From NCBI GenBank assembly GCA_009733575.1, contig ML769439.1, positions 102,970 through 166,969 of the forward strand: 64,000 nt of DNA. The letters run 5' to 3'. The position numbers and the translations under genes were made by a program. Below the pieces are notes generated by a model that made no database searches, was not told the origin of the DNA, and saw nothing but the letters and a program-made list of their open reading frames with translations. Below, piece after piece: positions 23,244-34,551 of this stretch (position 1 is its first letter; every line of letters starts with the position of its first letter). Origin of the DNA: Gymnopus androsaceus JB14 (taxonomy: Eukaryota; Basidiomycota; Agaricomycetes; Agaricales; Omphalotaceae).

Positions 23244-24749
23244 ATGACCGTAGAATGTTCAGCTGTCTCAGATGGCTTAATCACACCAACTGAGTATGTG
23301 GAGATTGTTATACAACCAGCTTGGGTTGCGACATTGGTGAGTACTTATAATTGGTGGTTTCACTGTGGTGCTCACCAACGAAAGTTTAGTTTGCATTTCT
23401 GTTCTATGGTGAATGGTTAAGCTCCTAAAAAAACTCTACCAAATCACTGAGTCAAGATATGCAATTTCTAGGTGCTTATACAGTGCTAGTTTGGGTCTAT
23501 ATATATCTTCAATTTCATCAGCGCGTGCGCAAAAGGCCATACTTTTACCAAATTTCCGTTCTTTGTCTCTATCTGCTTGTCAGCATTATCACAATTCTGT
23601 CCACATTGGCACTGTATCAAGCCACAATTTCAAGCGCAACACTTGAAATTTTTTCCAACCCGGGCCAGTCTTCATTTAATCCTGACAGCCACTACGCTTT
23701 AGCTCTATATTTGACGTGAGTCATTATTCGTTTTAGACTCTCTGTATTCTTGAAATGTGCATCCTAATCTGATCAATATAATAATAATATTAGATGTTCT
23801 TCGAATGTTGTCTTTGTAGCTGCAAGGTAAGATCATTGTAATTTGAAGTTTGAACCTGCGAAAACAACTGAATTTCCTAGTACTGTGGCGGATGCAATAC
23901 TAGTCAGTGACTTGTTCATCTCATTCCCGAATCACATTGAAGTCATAATCTAAGCTGTCCCGTTGCTATTTCATCTGGGGCTCTAAAAAGTCTATCATTG
24001 TTGGCCCTGTGATTCTATGTGGTATAAACCTTGGTGAGATGTTGAATTTCAAATGTTAAATGTGTGCTTACTGCCGAGTGGTTTTCTGATTCATTACAGG
24101 GCTAAAAATCGCTGCTCTAGTCCTTGGAATTGAAAGTGACATATCAGCCTTGACCCATTCGCTGAGAAATGGCTTACCTAATGATACTACAACGTTAACT
24201 GAAACAATCGTAATACTCGCATTTGCTGGCGGTACCCTTTTTGCAGATACCCTCTTAACTGGACTTATAGGTCCGTAATGGCACTTTTTTTTAGGGAATT
24301 TTGCCGTAATGTTCAATTTACGCCAGCGGAAGAATCTGGCAACTTGGTCAAATAATAGCTAACTGTTATCCATCGGAGTTTGACAAGGTCAATAAAACTC
24401 GTATCCATAGAAAGCAAATATACCAGCTGGTAGCAATTGTGTAGGTGACATTTATCTCCTTCTCTCAAAACTCGGAGGAAAAGGATTAACATTATTTTCC
24501 TTCAGGGTGGAGTCTGGTGCATTATATCCGATCTCCATAATTGTTGTTCTTGCAATCCAGCTACATTTCCATGTAGATATTGACAGATTACTTATCATAG
24601 TAGCTCCAATTATGGTAGGTTTAGGAGTGTATTGTAAACTGGTACTAAGTATTTTACAGGGGATTGCTCCAACACTGATTCTTGTTTGAGTAAACCTTGG
24701 CTCGAGCATTGAAAATCCGCAGGATCAAAGGGAGTCACACCATCAATAA
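23244..24749 (+). pseudogene. Decayed multi-pass membrane protein gene (second 7TM-like family)
   Basis: Exons can be followed in order with PTEYVEIVIQPAWVATL, GAYTVLVWVYIYLQFHQ, SSNVVFVAA, TVADAILLSRCYFIWGSKK, GPVILCGLKIAALVLG, LFADTLLTGLI, AGRIWQLG, VESGALYPISIIVVL and GIAPTLILV. This is a common agaricomycete family of unknown function with an Asp-x-x-Leu...Arg-Cys-Tyr...Ile-Trp core. Three defects are visible: the phase between exon 1 and exon 2 is off by one, a base is missing before GRIWQ near 24330, and an Arg codon near the end is TGA (24687-24689, CGA expected). Beyond that TGA the frame runs on to a stop at 24749. Confidence 0.7.
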
Positions 24750-26059
24750 ATTTGCTCATTTTATTTCAATAGATAACAGAAATGTACTTTTTTGTAGGAA
24801 TTTTGAAGATAGATCTTTTAATGGACTTGAGAAATAAATAAATTCAGACCAGTTAAAGTGTGAACTTTCTGCAAGGCTCCAAAACAATAGTCTTCAATTG
24901 AATTCAGAAAACAATAGCTTCAAGATGGATTAGACTCTTTTAATTCCCAATAGGATTGAAAGTAATTGTTTTAACTCAAATCTTCCCAATAATGCAATCC
25001 GAATGTTTTAGCTCTGCCGGCAACATTTTGTCTCTAAATTACTCCCTATTTCTGGTGAACATCTATGACAGGGTTAAAGCTTTGAATAATGGGGCGATTT
25101 GGTCGGTGGCATGTGTAATCCGTGATATGGAAGAGGCCGAAAACAATAATCCCAAAGGAATGATTCCGGAGCAGAAAAAAGGACGCAGTTCGATGAGCGT
25201 CTAACCAACGCGCCTGGCGCCTATCTTATCCTCCGATAAGCCTACTGCAATATAGTACTGGTGGCACCTGCATTGGGATCTTGTGTCAAAATTTCCTTCC
25301 CATTGAACAACCACATCACATCAAAGAATGTCTCATAGAAAAAACCCTCATTCAACTGTTTCCTCATCGAAAGGTGCAATGTGGGCATCCACAGTGGGAT
25401 TTTGCTGTTGATCCCTTACGGGCCTTAGAAAACCAGTGGTCCTCTTCAAATGCCTTGCCTTGGCCTTGGCCAAACCGATGACTGTCGAGTACTGGGAAAC
25501 CACCCCATAAACCTAGTTTGATCTCATTCAACCATGGTAAGAATCCATCGAAGAAGGGTTTGACTGGAGGAGACCAGAATGCATGGAATATGAGAGCCAA
25601 AATTTTTTGTCTTCCAAGACTTGAGGAATTTTGAGCATGATACCATTCACTGTACTTGAGTGTTGCAGCCCTCACTCCTGATGCTTTGTAATGACAAGCT
25701 AATAGAAGCATGACATAGAACTACGTCTGCAAATCGTGACAAAACGCGGTAGGCCATTCCAACCATTGGTAGTGATGTACATGAGTCCAGATGTTGGAAT
25801 TACAGAATCTATTAGCCACATACATACTAGAAATAGATATCACAGAGATATTGCGCATACACTCACAGTATCCATCATATACTCACAGTAGCACTTGACT
25901 GTATGCATAGTAGCACAGATATCACATAGTGCACTTCTGTATATGCACTATGACATAGTCATCTAAAGTAAAAACAGTATGTAGTACCATGTACTACGTT
26001 GCTCAGCAGTCGAGTCAACAGTACACAATCATTAAACTCCATTTCTATTCTAACACCAG
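24750..26059. other. No gene supported
   Basis: A minus-strand open frame of 115 codons (25364-25711) contains AFWSPPVKPFFDGFLPWL but matches nothing I know. At 24956-25204 a plus-strand open frame has no family signature. Neither is called. Confidence 0.3.
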
Positions 26060-26200
26060 ATCAGGTCAACCTGGATCTGCCAGACAGGTACCTGCAACCT
26101 AAAAAGAGTGACCTGTGACCTGCCTGGATCCATGGGAAACAGGTATACCTGCAGGTACCTTTGCTGACCTGGAAGACAGGTACCTGCAGGTACCTGTATT
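26060..26200. repeat. Copy of one end of the palindromic-array element
   Basis: About 140 nt align with the reverse complement of the right end of the element at 19480-20481, including CCAGACAGGTACCTG, GTGACCTGTGACCTGCC, GGATCC and GGTATACCTGCAGGTACC. The sequence to its right (26200-26600) has the same AT-rich CTAGTA-like words as that element's interior. I could not find the second end or a target duplication. Confidence 0.55.
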
Positions 26201-27157
26201 TAACTTAAATACAAATAATGTATCACAAGTGAAAAAAAAATTATGTTGTGCAAAGTGTCCAGCAAGTACAATGAAACATTTATTGTCAGTCTACAAGTGA
26301 ATAAAGTGCCAATTAATACAGTTCTAGTATTCTTTCTAAGTTACATTGAGCACTAATAGTTGTATTTTATCACTAGTACTTAGTTATCAGTACTAATCCA
26401 GTATCAGCATACTAATAATACTAATAACTAGCACCAGTACTGATATTAGTATCAATAAATTAATAGTAGAGTTAGTATTATAATAAAACACCAGTTCCAT
26501 TAGTATTTAAGTACTAATTTACTAATGTTAATTCTACTAACAGCAATTCTATTCAGTATGTGCTAGTCATGCCCTGTACCACCAATCCCATTCCCTTTAT
26601 CTACCAAAACTGCCTGACTGTACCCATGGCTCACTCTACTGGTCCGATAACCACTTGCTAAGCCACACAGTGGGTCCCATCTACTTCTGTACATACTCAC
26701 TACTCACCAACTCAGCATCCCGCACATATATAACCGGTTGTTCTCCATGAAGGATCCCTTGTCTTGATATTAACTTGTTTACTCCTGTATCTCTTGTTTT
26801 CTCTCTATTTTCTTATACTTTTGTCAATTCATCTATTTTCCCAATATACGCTTGTTCTGGCTTCCGCTTTTGGCTCATGCATCAACTTGACTACTAGCAA
26901 GCTCAAGTCATGTTTGGAATCACCAATAAAATGATTTTATGAAGTATTTCACTCTCGCAAGCCAGGGAATCAATTCAAAATGATAATATATTTGGTATTG
27001 AATCAATATTGAATAGAACCCTGATGGTGGCGTTCCCATGAAGTCCACAGAAATCCACAGCATCCCACAGTTCTGTACAGAGGGGTACCTTGCTATGGGT
27101 CCTATAAGTGCTGTGGGTTCTGTACAGAGCTGTACAGAACACCCAGGCTTTGCTGAT
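26201..27157. other. AT-rich and GTACAG-rich spacer, no gene
   Basis: Continues the AT-rich interior just described, then from about 27030 to 27150 holds inverted CTGTACAGAAC-type words that resemble sequence within exon 3 of the gene at 9883. Probably transposon-derived. Confidence 0.3.
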
Positions 27158-27264
27158 GAAGTTTTCATTCCTGCACACTCAGGGCAGTGGCCATGTACTA
27201 GTATCTGCAATGCTTGAACTGCAGACATGCTAGGCTTTTATCTTTCAGAATTGGAAATAGTTGC
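27158..27264. repeat. Copy of the block at 11608-11711
   Basis: About 105 nt with few differences, from AAGTTTTCATTCC to ATAGTTGC. From 27265 on, the sequence instead matches the segment that starts at about 18374. Confidence 0.65.
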
Positions 27265-27492
27265 ACAGTGATTTGAGGCTTTGAACCACATACTTACCAT
27301 CACGCAATACTTAGGCTAAGGTTAATGCTGGGCTAACGATTCGAACTTAATTCCTTAGGCGCTATAGTGGTGAAGCCGGTATAAGCATGTCATCCAGATG
27401 ACTAGGACTTTTCTGAAGCAAGAGCGCAGAGGCATGTTGGAGGTATTATGAAAAGCAAAAAAGAACTAACCGCAATTCAATTATTCGGTTAC

Positions 27493-27603
27493 TGCCCCAG
27501 ACAGGCTTGAAATCTCGACCTTCCGATTGCTTGCAAGTTGAGTTAAACTGAAACATCGTCCAGCATAACAGTTGGATGCTGTAACCAACTCAGCCATGGG
27601 GCA
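27493..27603 (-). pseudogene. tRNA-Asn-like sequence, degenerate
   Basis: Full length, with acceptor ends TGCCCCA and TGGGGCA, GTT at the anticodon position and a 38-nt class insert, but the T stem (GAGAT against CTGTC) and one anticodon-stem pair are broken. It is the uninterrupted paralogue of the copy at 18603. Confidence 0.55.
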
Positions 27604-27786
27604 GATGAAAGATAGTACGCAAGATTTTGAAGTCAGGTTCTCATACATGTTCCATATGTGTTTGCTTACAGGTAGATCCAATTCGCCAGGCTAAGCCTAG
27701 TAACCCTTAAACTCATACCCAACCCCATCCACTGTGTTAAAGTCCAGCCTCACCCAAGCTAGTTCCTCTGAATTCTCAGTCAGTGA

Positions 27787-28597
27787 TAGTCTCTTTTAAA
27801 CAGACAACTACACAATCGTAAATGATGTGTAGAGAGTCTGTCATCTATGGCCAATCATTTGGGCACTCGTTTTTAGACGCCGAATTCTGAGGTAATCTCC
27901 CTCAGACCTTTTCGGACCGTTTTTTTCCCTTCAGTTTTTGTTGCGTTGCATATCCTTGCAGCTTCAAAATATATCTCGATTTCTTTCCTTAAATTTCCTC
28001 ATGGCCAGAGGCCGTAAAGCTTTAAAATTTCAGCCAATTGCAGGCACCGCTGATGTATTAAAATGTCTGCAACAACAGCAAGCTTCTTTCAATCCCTCAT
28101 CCACAGACTTCCGCAGATGACTCGACTTCCATGCCTCCACCTCCAGTGCCCTCCAGTTCGTGTATCATCCATTCTACTGCCGAACCCGAAACTCCTCCGC
28201 CTCATCCTGGCTCTATATCATATGATACGCCATCGGCAATTCCAGAACTTGACCATAATCCTGAAATGAGTCCACTATCCTCTCCCTTCACTCCCATCAC
28301 TCCTAGAGACAGTGAGCCACCAATCTCGCAACGTCCAAGTATTTGAAGACCATCGGAGGACCACCAAAATCGAGTTTTGAGCATTATTTCGAGGGAATTT
28401 ATTGGAGTTATCGAGGTTCATAAGGATAATTTATAGAAGAAAATCACAAAAGCACGCAAGTGCGACCTGTCAAGCGTCGAAACGACAGCAAACGGAAAGA
28501 AAGAGAGTCAGGGACGTAGATGGCGCTGAGCACTAAGATTATGTAAGATTAGTAATAAAACGAAGTGCCCAAACGCCGATACTTAAAAAATAGACTA
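27787..28597. mobile_element. 811-bp DNA transposon-like element with 9-bp target duplication
   Basis: Flanked by exact AGTCAGTGA at 27778-27786 and 28598-28606. The ends are short inverted copies (TAGTCTCTTTT and, reversed, TAGTCTATTTT). The paralogous locus at 19066-19075 reads straight across (AGTCGGTGAATGAATG), giving an empty site. Inside are a short open frame starting MARGRKALKFQPIAG and a proline-rich stretch (PPPPVPSSS). I recognise no transposase. A 9-bp duplication would suit a MULE-type element. Confidence 0.75.
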
Positions 28598-28911
28598 AGT
28601 CAGTGAATGAATGCCAGTGTGGCAGTTACAGTAATGGGAAGGAGTTGACAGCAGCGGAGCGGGAAAATACCCCAAGAATGGTAATGAGTTTCTATTTCAA
28701 GAGGAGTGGACATGTTGACCCCTGAAGTTTGATGGATTCATCTTAGCCTTTGACAATTTACCAGTGATTGGGGCCAAGTAGTACTGGTTGATCTAGAAGC
28801 ACCACAAAGAATTCAGGTTACTGAGTTTGCCCTGAATCGACATTTTGGAGGTATTAGTACCTGAAGGACGAAAAAAGAAGATGACAACGGCACTTTCAAA
28901 TCTTCGAAATC

Positions 28912-29008
28912 TGCCCCAGAGAGGCTCGAACTCTCGACCTTCCGATTGAAACGACCAAGGACTTCCTATATAACAGTCGGACGCTGTAACCAACTCAGCC
29001 ATGGGGCA
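28912..29008 (-). tRNA. tRNA-Asn (anticodon GTT) with a 24-nt intron
   Basis: All four stems pair perfectly: acceptor TGCCCCA with TGGGGCA, D stem GCTG with CAGC, anticodon stem TCCGA with TCGGA, and T stem GAGAG with CTCTC around TTCGAGC. The anticodon loop is CTGTTAA, interrupted after position 37 by 24 nt, the standard place for nuclear tRNA introns. Without it the tRNA is 73 nt. It lies 149 bp from the 3' end of the FAH-family gene. Confidence 0.93.
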
Positions 29009-29156
29009 GATAAACTTAGGTCTTAGCATTCAAGTATCATGCTTGGCATCCGTGGTATAGTGCATATGAAAACACCGTATACAAAGCTAAGCTTTAAACT
29101 CATACCCCCCAACTCGATCCACAGCGCTAAACACCAGCCTCGCTAGTTCCTTCCCC

Positions 29157-30372
29157 TCAGACTCCAAACCCACAGTCGACCGTATCTCCCGCTTGGACTT
29201 TGCCTACACCTTCTGGCGTCCTAGAATAAGAAATAAGAAAATAGAAAGAGTAAGTTGGCATCTTCAGTCTTACGCACCCAGTCAAGATCAAATCACCCTC
29301 CTCGAGCGTCATAATAGATGAAATATGTTCGATCAAGCGAGGAATGGGGAAGATCATTAATGAGGTTGGACCGTTTTGCTTTATGGTGTCGTTGACCTGT
29401 ATTAGAGGAGGCAAGTGTTATAAACGTAAACGTGATCATAGGCGACTGGGAAGTACCTTGAGCCAAAGCCTCAAATCATGCGGGTCTTTCACTAGTGATT
29501 CCGGTATGAATGATCTACAAGTACCGCCAAAAGGTCAGCAGTATGAACCGTTGGAACGAAGAAAGGCTCAAGTAATTACCCTATAGGCGTAAACCCATCG
29601 AATCCTTTGGCCGCACTCCATGGTAATCCTTTCTTCTTGACTTGGTCTTGGAGGTTTCGGGCAGTTAGGTCCACCGCGAGAGCTGGATACGGGTTATATT
29701 AAGCACGAGAAATACCCAAAAGTTCAATGATGGCCTAGGAAGGCTCCGCTCACTCACCATACCCAGCGATATGATTAGCAGCGTCCGCTTGTGAGATGTC
29801 CTTGCCTGGCTTTCCGATAGACGAGACCTAGTTCAACTACACATATACATTTCGTATTCGTATTCGTAGACGGAAATGTAGGTGAACGAATGTATGGATG
29901 AATGAGTCGAAATGAGGATAGAGATAACGGGACAAAGAGTGAGTCAGCTGGTAAGCGTATCAATCCAACCAGCGGCTCACCTTCATGATGACATACGATT
30001 CCTCTTGGAATTTCGAGTTTAGCTCCAGCACCCGGTTGAGAGAGGAGATAGGATGTTGTCGGCTGGGTACAGTCGAGAGCAGAAGTACACATAGGCGCAA
30101 AAGTGGTCGTGATCGCGATCGTGGAACGTGCAAGAATAAAGAGGGAGGAAAAAATCAGCTAATTGTCTGAACAAGACAAGCGACGCGCCACGCACCTTTA
30201 AGAAGAAAAATGGCTCCTTCGGAGTCGTATTCCCTAGCTCTTTGATATGGTCCGCGTAGTTTCGGCCTATTGCGACGATCTAGCATGCGTATGGTCAAGA
30301 AAGAGTAGAGTGGATTTGGATTTGCAAGCCAACGTCTCGGACCTTCTTTCCATGTCTAACGAACGATGCCAT
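29157..30372 (-). CDS. FAH-family hydrolase (FAHD1/acylpyruvate hydrolase-like), one frameshift
   Basis: Fumarylacetoacetate hydrolase family, closest in pattern to FAHD1-type acylpyruvate or oxaloacetate-handling enzymes, which bind Mg2+ or Mn2+. Eight exons: 30343-30372 ([10 protein letters not shown]), 30196-30279 ([16 protein letters not shown]), 29981-30062, 29758-29836, 29580-29682, 29457-29514, 29280-29396 and 29157-29220. The metal ligands fit HHEVE and AVDLTARN. The C-terminal part has [12 protein letters not shown], then [14 protein letters not shown]. Exon 4 is 79 nt where a multiple of three is required. Removing one T in GTCTATCGG would give [21 protein letters not shown] (shown here only as the expected family block). 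So this copy is either a recent pseudogene or carries an assembly error. A much more decayed copy lies at 8716-9670. Confidence 0.82.
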
Positions 30373-30891
30373 CTCTCAGCTTCGCCTCTATGTCGTGGAA
30401 TATTTCTTTCAAATTTAGGATCCACCACCTGGTATGCGATGGGCTGACACTTGAATGAGCTGCACTGAACGGTGAGTTGAGAGGATAAGATGAATTCGCC
30501 ACGCGAGTCGACGGAATACTCCGGACCGAATCCCGACGGCTTCCGACCGCTCTTCACCTCCGCCACCGCACTCCTCGTTAGTAATAGACAACAGATTCTC
30601 TATTCTATGCTGTTATTCAACCCGTGGTACGTTTAAACTCCAGGAGCTGTAGACCACAAGACGGCTAACAGTACGGCGGTGTCACTTGAGCAATACATCG
30701 AATCGTTCGTTAACGGGCCTACGCGTGCTCGAGCAGCGGGAGTACTGGGCGGACGAAGCTCTTTGAAAGGATTACATACCGCAATTTCTCGCTTGTGGAA
30801 GGAGCAGATTGTTTTTTGTACGAGTTTCATACTTCTATCTGATTCTACATCGCGCTTACTGGCATTCGGTATCCAAAGATGCACGTACTTG
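30373..30891. other. Intergenic between FAH-like and F-box genes
   Basis: Probable promoter of the FAH-like gene and 3' region of the F-box gene. No further gene is supported. Confidence 0.3.
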
Positions 30892-32204
30892 CTACACAGC
30901 CGGAAACTCCAACAAACCAGTCAACCAATGTAACACTCCCTTGTCCGACAACTTTGGCAGCATAATATTCGGACTCGGAGGGATCATCGCAATCCCATCC
31001 CGTCTATTATCGACCACCTGAATTCCAACCCATCGCAAAGCCGGCAACGCTGCTATAGCCCTATCCAGAAGCTCCCATGGCACTTTACGTGGATTTAACA
31101 CCAGAGAAGTGGCTGAAAAGCTAAAGAAAAACGCAAGGTGCGTGATTCCAACTGCATTCGAGACCTCGAAGAATTGGATAATTCCTGATATCAAGTTACA
31201 GGCATCCTCTACACTGGAAAGAGCTAGGCATAGCCCAAGTCGCTGCAAGGAAGGCAGTTGATCAAGGTATATAAGGCCTGAAGATGGAGGATATAATTAG
31301 AAATCTTCAAGTTGCTAGACATGCCAAAACGCTTACCAGTTGGGGGGCCATGAGTAGAGATGGTGTCAAACCAAAGCTCCTCCAACCTCGGTTGAACAAA
31401 TCCATGATACAACAGCGGCCCCCAGGCAAGCTCCTCGGTTGTTGGTGAAGTGGGCGCGCAATGGATGACTGCAAGTTTATCAAGTCGCTCAAGGCTAAGA
31501 TGGGGTTGGATGGCGGAGATCCACCTAAAAAATATCTCGATATCCTCAATCCTTTCGAGCTTGCATGCCGTGATGAACAACTGGGAGGGAATCGTCTCTC
31601 CAGTGTCATCACATGCTATGATGCTCGAACGAGTGAGTTTGAAGGTAAGCTTTGAACGGCCTGTTCCTCGCAAGCTCAAATGTTCTAACGAGGGAGAAAT
31701 GACGATTGTGGTGCTCAACAGGTCCGTGAGATCGGCGAAACGAAGGGATAAGAAATTCAATGAAGGGCGTCGGATGGTGAGTCTGATTGCATCCTGCAAT
31801 GGAAGTGGTAATTCATTCCAACATGTAGGACGTGAAGAAATGAATTTGGATTCCCATGTGAAAGAGGTCAAATTGATGAGAGATTTCAGAATGTCAAGAA
31901 GTGCGAGGTCGAGCTGGGTCCAACTAGTCCCGTCGGAATCGAGGATCAATAAGGATCGGATACATGAAATGAGGTGAGGGGACGACTGGAGCAGTTTCTG
32001 TGTTGCGTATGTTGAACGCTGGTATTTCCCTGGCTTGTTTTCCCCTCCGGAGCAAGAGATAGTGAGGTGTGGCAGGAGCTGTCGTTGACAGAGTGCCGTG
32101 AAGGACGAGACCACGAGGGATAAGGATTTCACTGTGGCCTTCTCTCTTCTTCCGAGTAGCTCCTGAATAATAGCTTCAAGGATATCGACTGGCAAAGAAT
32201 GCAT
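30892..32204 (-). CDS. F-box-like protein with leucine-rich C-terminal part
   Basis: Two exons (31337-32204 and 30892-31277, intron 59 nt) join in phase to 417 residues. The N-terminus MHSLPVDILEAIIQELLG, followed by SLSLVVSSFTALCQRQLLPHL, has the spacing of basidiomycete F-box domains. F-box proteins usually recruit substrates to SCF ubiquitin ligases through Skp1. The rest has irregular leucine-rich segments (PSLNFLSLRFADLTDLL, SPSLEHLSLRGTG), as in the large agaricomycete F-box families. No partner or substrate can be inferred. An upstream ATG in the same frame was not found. Confidence 0.75.
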
Positions 32205-34551
32205 TGGAGCCAGTATTGAAATGAGCTGTAGAATGTTGACTCGGAAGCCGGTGGGTAAGGCGGAGCTGGTAGAATGCAGCGAGCATGGTTAGGTACCAGG
32301 TGATTGAATTCCTGATTCCAAATAGCACAATCTCCGTCACTCAATGTTCAACCGGAAGAACCCGTGGTGTAGCTCAGTCACGGTAGATTCACCTATTTTC
32401 GATTTTGGAACGTAGTCGGCTGGTAGCGTCTAGAAGGTCTGTCTTGGTCTCGAATCTTGATATCTATATCTCCTGAATACTTATAGGGTTTGACATGAAG
32501 CTTCATTGTCAGTTCGTGTTGGTGAAGAGGATATTTCTTTCATATGACAGGGGCGTAGTTCAGCCTCTTAACCTCATTCTTATCTTCTCATCCCATTGTC
32601 CTTTTCACTTTCCAGCGTGCGGGATCTTTCGCACTAAAGCATTAAATCGAACCTCACGAGTCCGTTAATCTCATTACTATGTCTCAGCATGGTGACTACC
32701 ACGTGCAAGACGATTGCACACGACTTTGAGGCAAACGAACCGCTGTATCGGCACGCACGCACGCTGCTGTACGATTCTCTCTGCTACATCGATTCCTCCT
32801 CTATCCCTCTATCCCTTCTTCCCTTTATCTATCCCTGCTGTACCTTCTCACCGATGAGAACCATTACGGTCGGAACTTGGAAGCTTGACACTTGTTTTTG
32901 ATTCGAAACGACGATAAGACCAAACGATTAAATGATATTTACGTTGCATTATAGCCGTCGAGCTAGGCAAAGGCATCGAGTGAGCTCTTACCCCATAGGG
33001 ATGTTGTTCTGTTCGCTTCTGACATCGTACATGAGCTATAACTTAGCAGATTCACGCCGACCACCCGGTTCTCCTCCTCCCATCCATCTCATACAATCCT
33101 GTCTGATCCTCCCTTCCATCACACTCATACAAACCCGTCTTCTCCCCTCTTAACAGCTAGACTGCTCTGAAATAACGGGATGCCGAGTGGATTGGAGAGG
33201 ACCTTAGAGGGCGACAACCTTGTTCCTTTCGCGAACTTTGCTTCACTGGCCGATCTCGAGCTCCAAAGAGGTCACTATCACACACACTTGAGTATTTATT
33301 TCAACTGTGGATACCTTGTTGCATACGGTAGGTGTATTTTTACTTCTGAAATAAAGAAATCGTTTCAAACAGAACGTTCGTTGGTCGAAATTCGAATAAT
33401 GATTGAATAATGATCGACGGCTTTGAGCTGGTGGCTACAGTATTCTGCATTCGATCACGGTCACACCTAGTGCTGCTACCACCACAAGGTGAAGGCTAAA
33501 GCCTTGGACCCTGAACTCGACTTGGCTCCAATTTAGGAAATCGAAAAGACCGTGCTTCTTGCCTTGACTGAGGTATTTTTTTCTCTACGTTGATTAGCTA
33601 GCACTATTTTCAACGTCAGCTTGATCTTGCCTTAACCTCGCCTTGCGGGATGAGCACTCTGGCTCAAAGCAACTGGTAAGCACAGTGCTGTATACGAACC
33701 AGAGCTCAGGTCTCTCCTAGGCAGACTTGAATTTACAATGACGATCCATTGTGAGAATTGTCAACGAAACAAATATCATAGAGCTGTTCTCAGTATACTG
33801 CAGCAATGTAAGGTGGAAGTAAGATCGAGGGGACGGATTCGGCACCTCACCTTACCTAGAACAGATCAAGGTGGCTTGAAGTGCCATCTACCAAATCAAG
33901 GATACGCCAAAAGTTGCCGATTCTCAGTGTCGACAGTCCTAAATCCACTAATCTACTAGGTGCTTTTCATCTTTTGCATTGGTTCGGTAAAATATTCCGG
34001 AGGGAAAATATCCAACCGAACCCGAGGCACATCCAGCTCGCGACAGCACTAAAGCCTGGACTCTGCTCTACACATCGTTTCCAAGTCGTGTAGTACTAAA
34101 ACAGATATGGCAAGCACAGCGAAGGTAGATCTATACTTCCACGATCGTGGAAACTATGTATAGAGCGACCTCGCCGTCATTCAACAGCTGAATATTTCTT
34201 AGGAACGGAAGGAATCGAAGTTATCAAAAGTAGTTCTGAACCATGGAGATATTACGCCGAGAGGACGTAGTAACAAAGACTTACAAAAGGTCAACCAATC
34301 CTCGAAGTAGCCGTGAAATGCTCAACGTTTTACCCTGGGCAGGTGTCCGTAAATCGTTAGTCGATCTTTGGGCCTGTCACTCGGTAGGCTTCCCCTAAAG
34401 CCTTACCGCATCTACGTGTCCAAGACATACCATCTGGCAGCCAACTAGCAGCAGTCTCAGATCCGCGGCCGGGTTGAACTCATGGATGATAACTTTTTAT
34501 AAGAACACATAAAAACTTTCGGTGCTCAACATACCTCACATATTCTTTTGA
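32205..34551. other. 2.3 kb without a recognised gene
   Basis: Holds the promoter of the amine oxidase gene on the right and that of the F-box gene on the left. Open frames are short and lack motifs. There are C/T-rich stretches around 32560-32640 and 33060-33150 but no repeat structure that I can define. Confidence 0.35.

Noticed and set aside
31450..31977. 175-codon plus-strand open frame
   Set aside because: Exact antisense shadow of exon 1 of the F-box gene.
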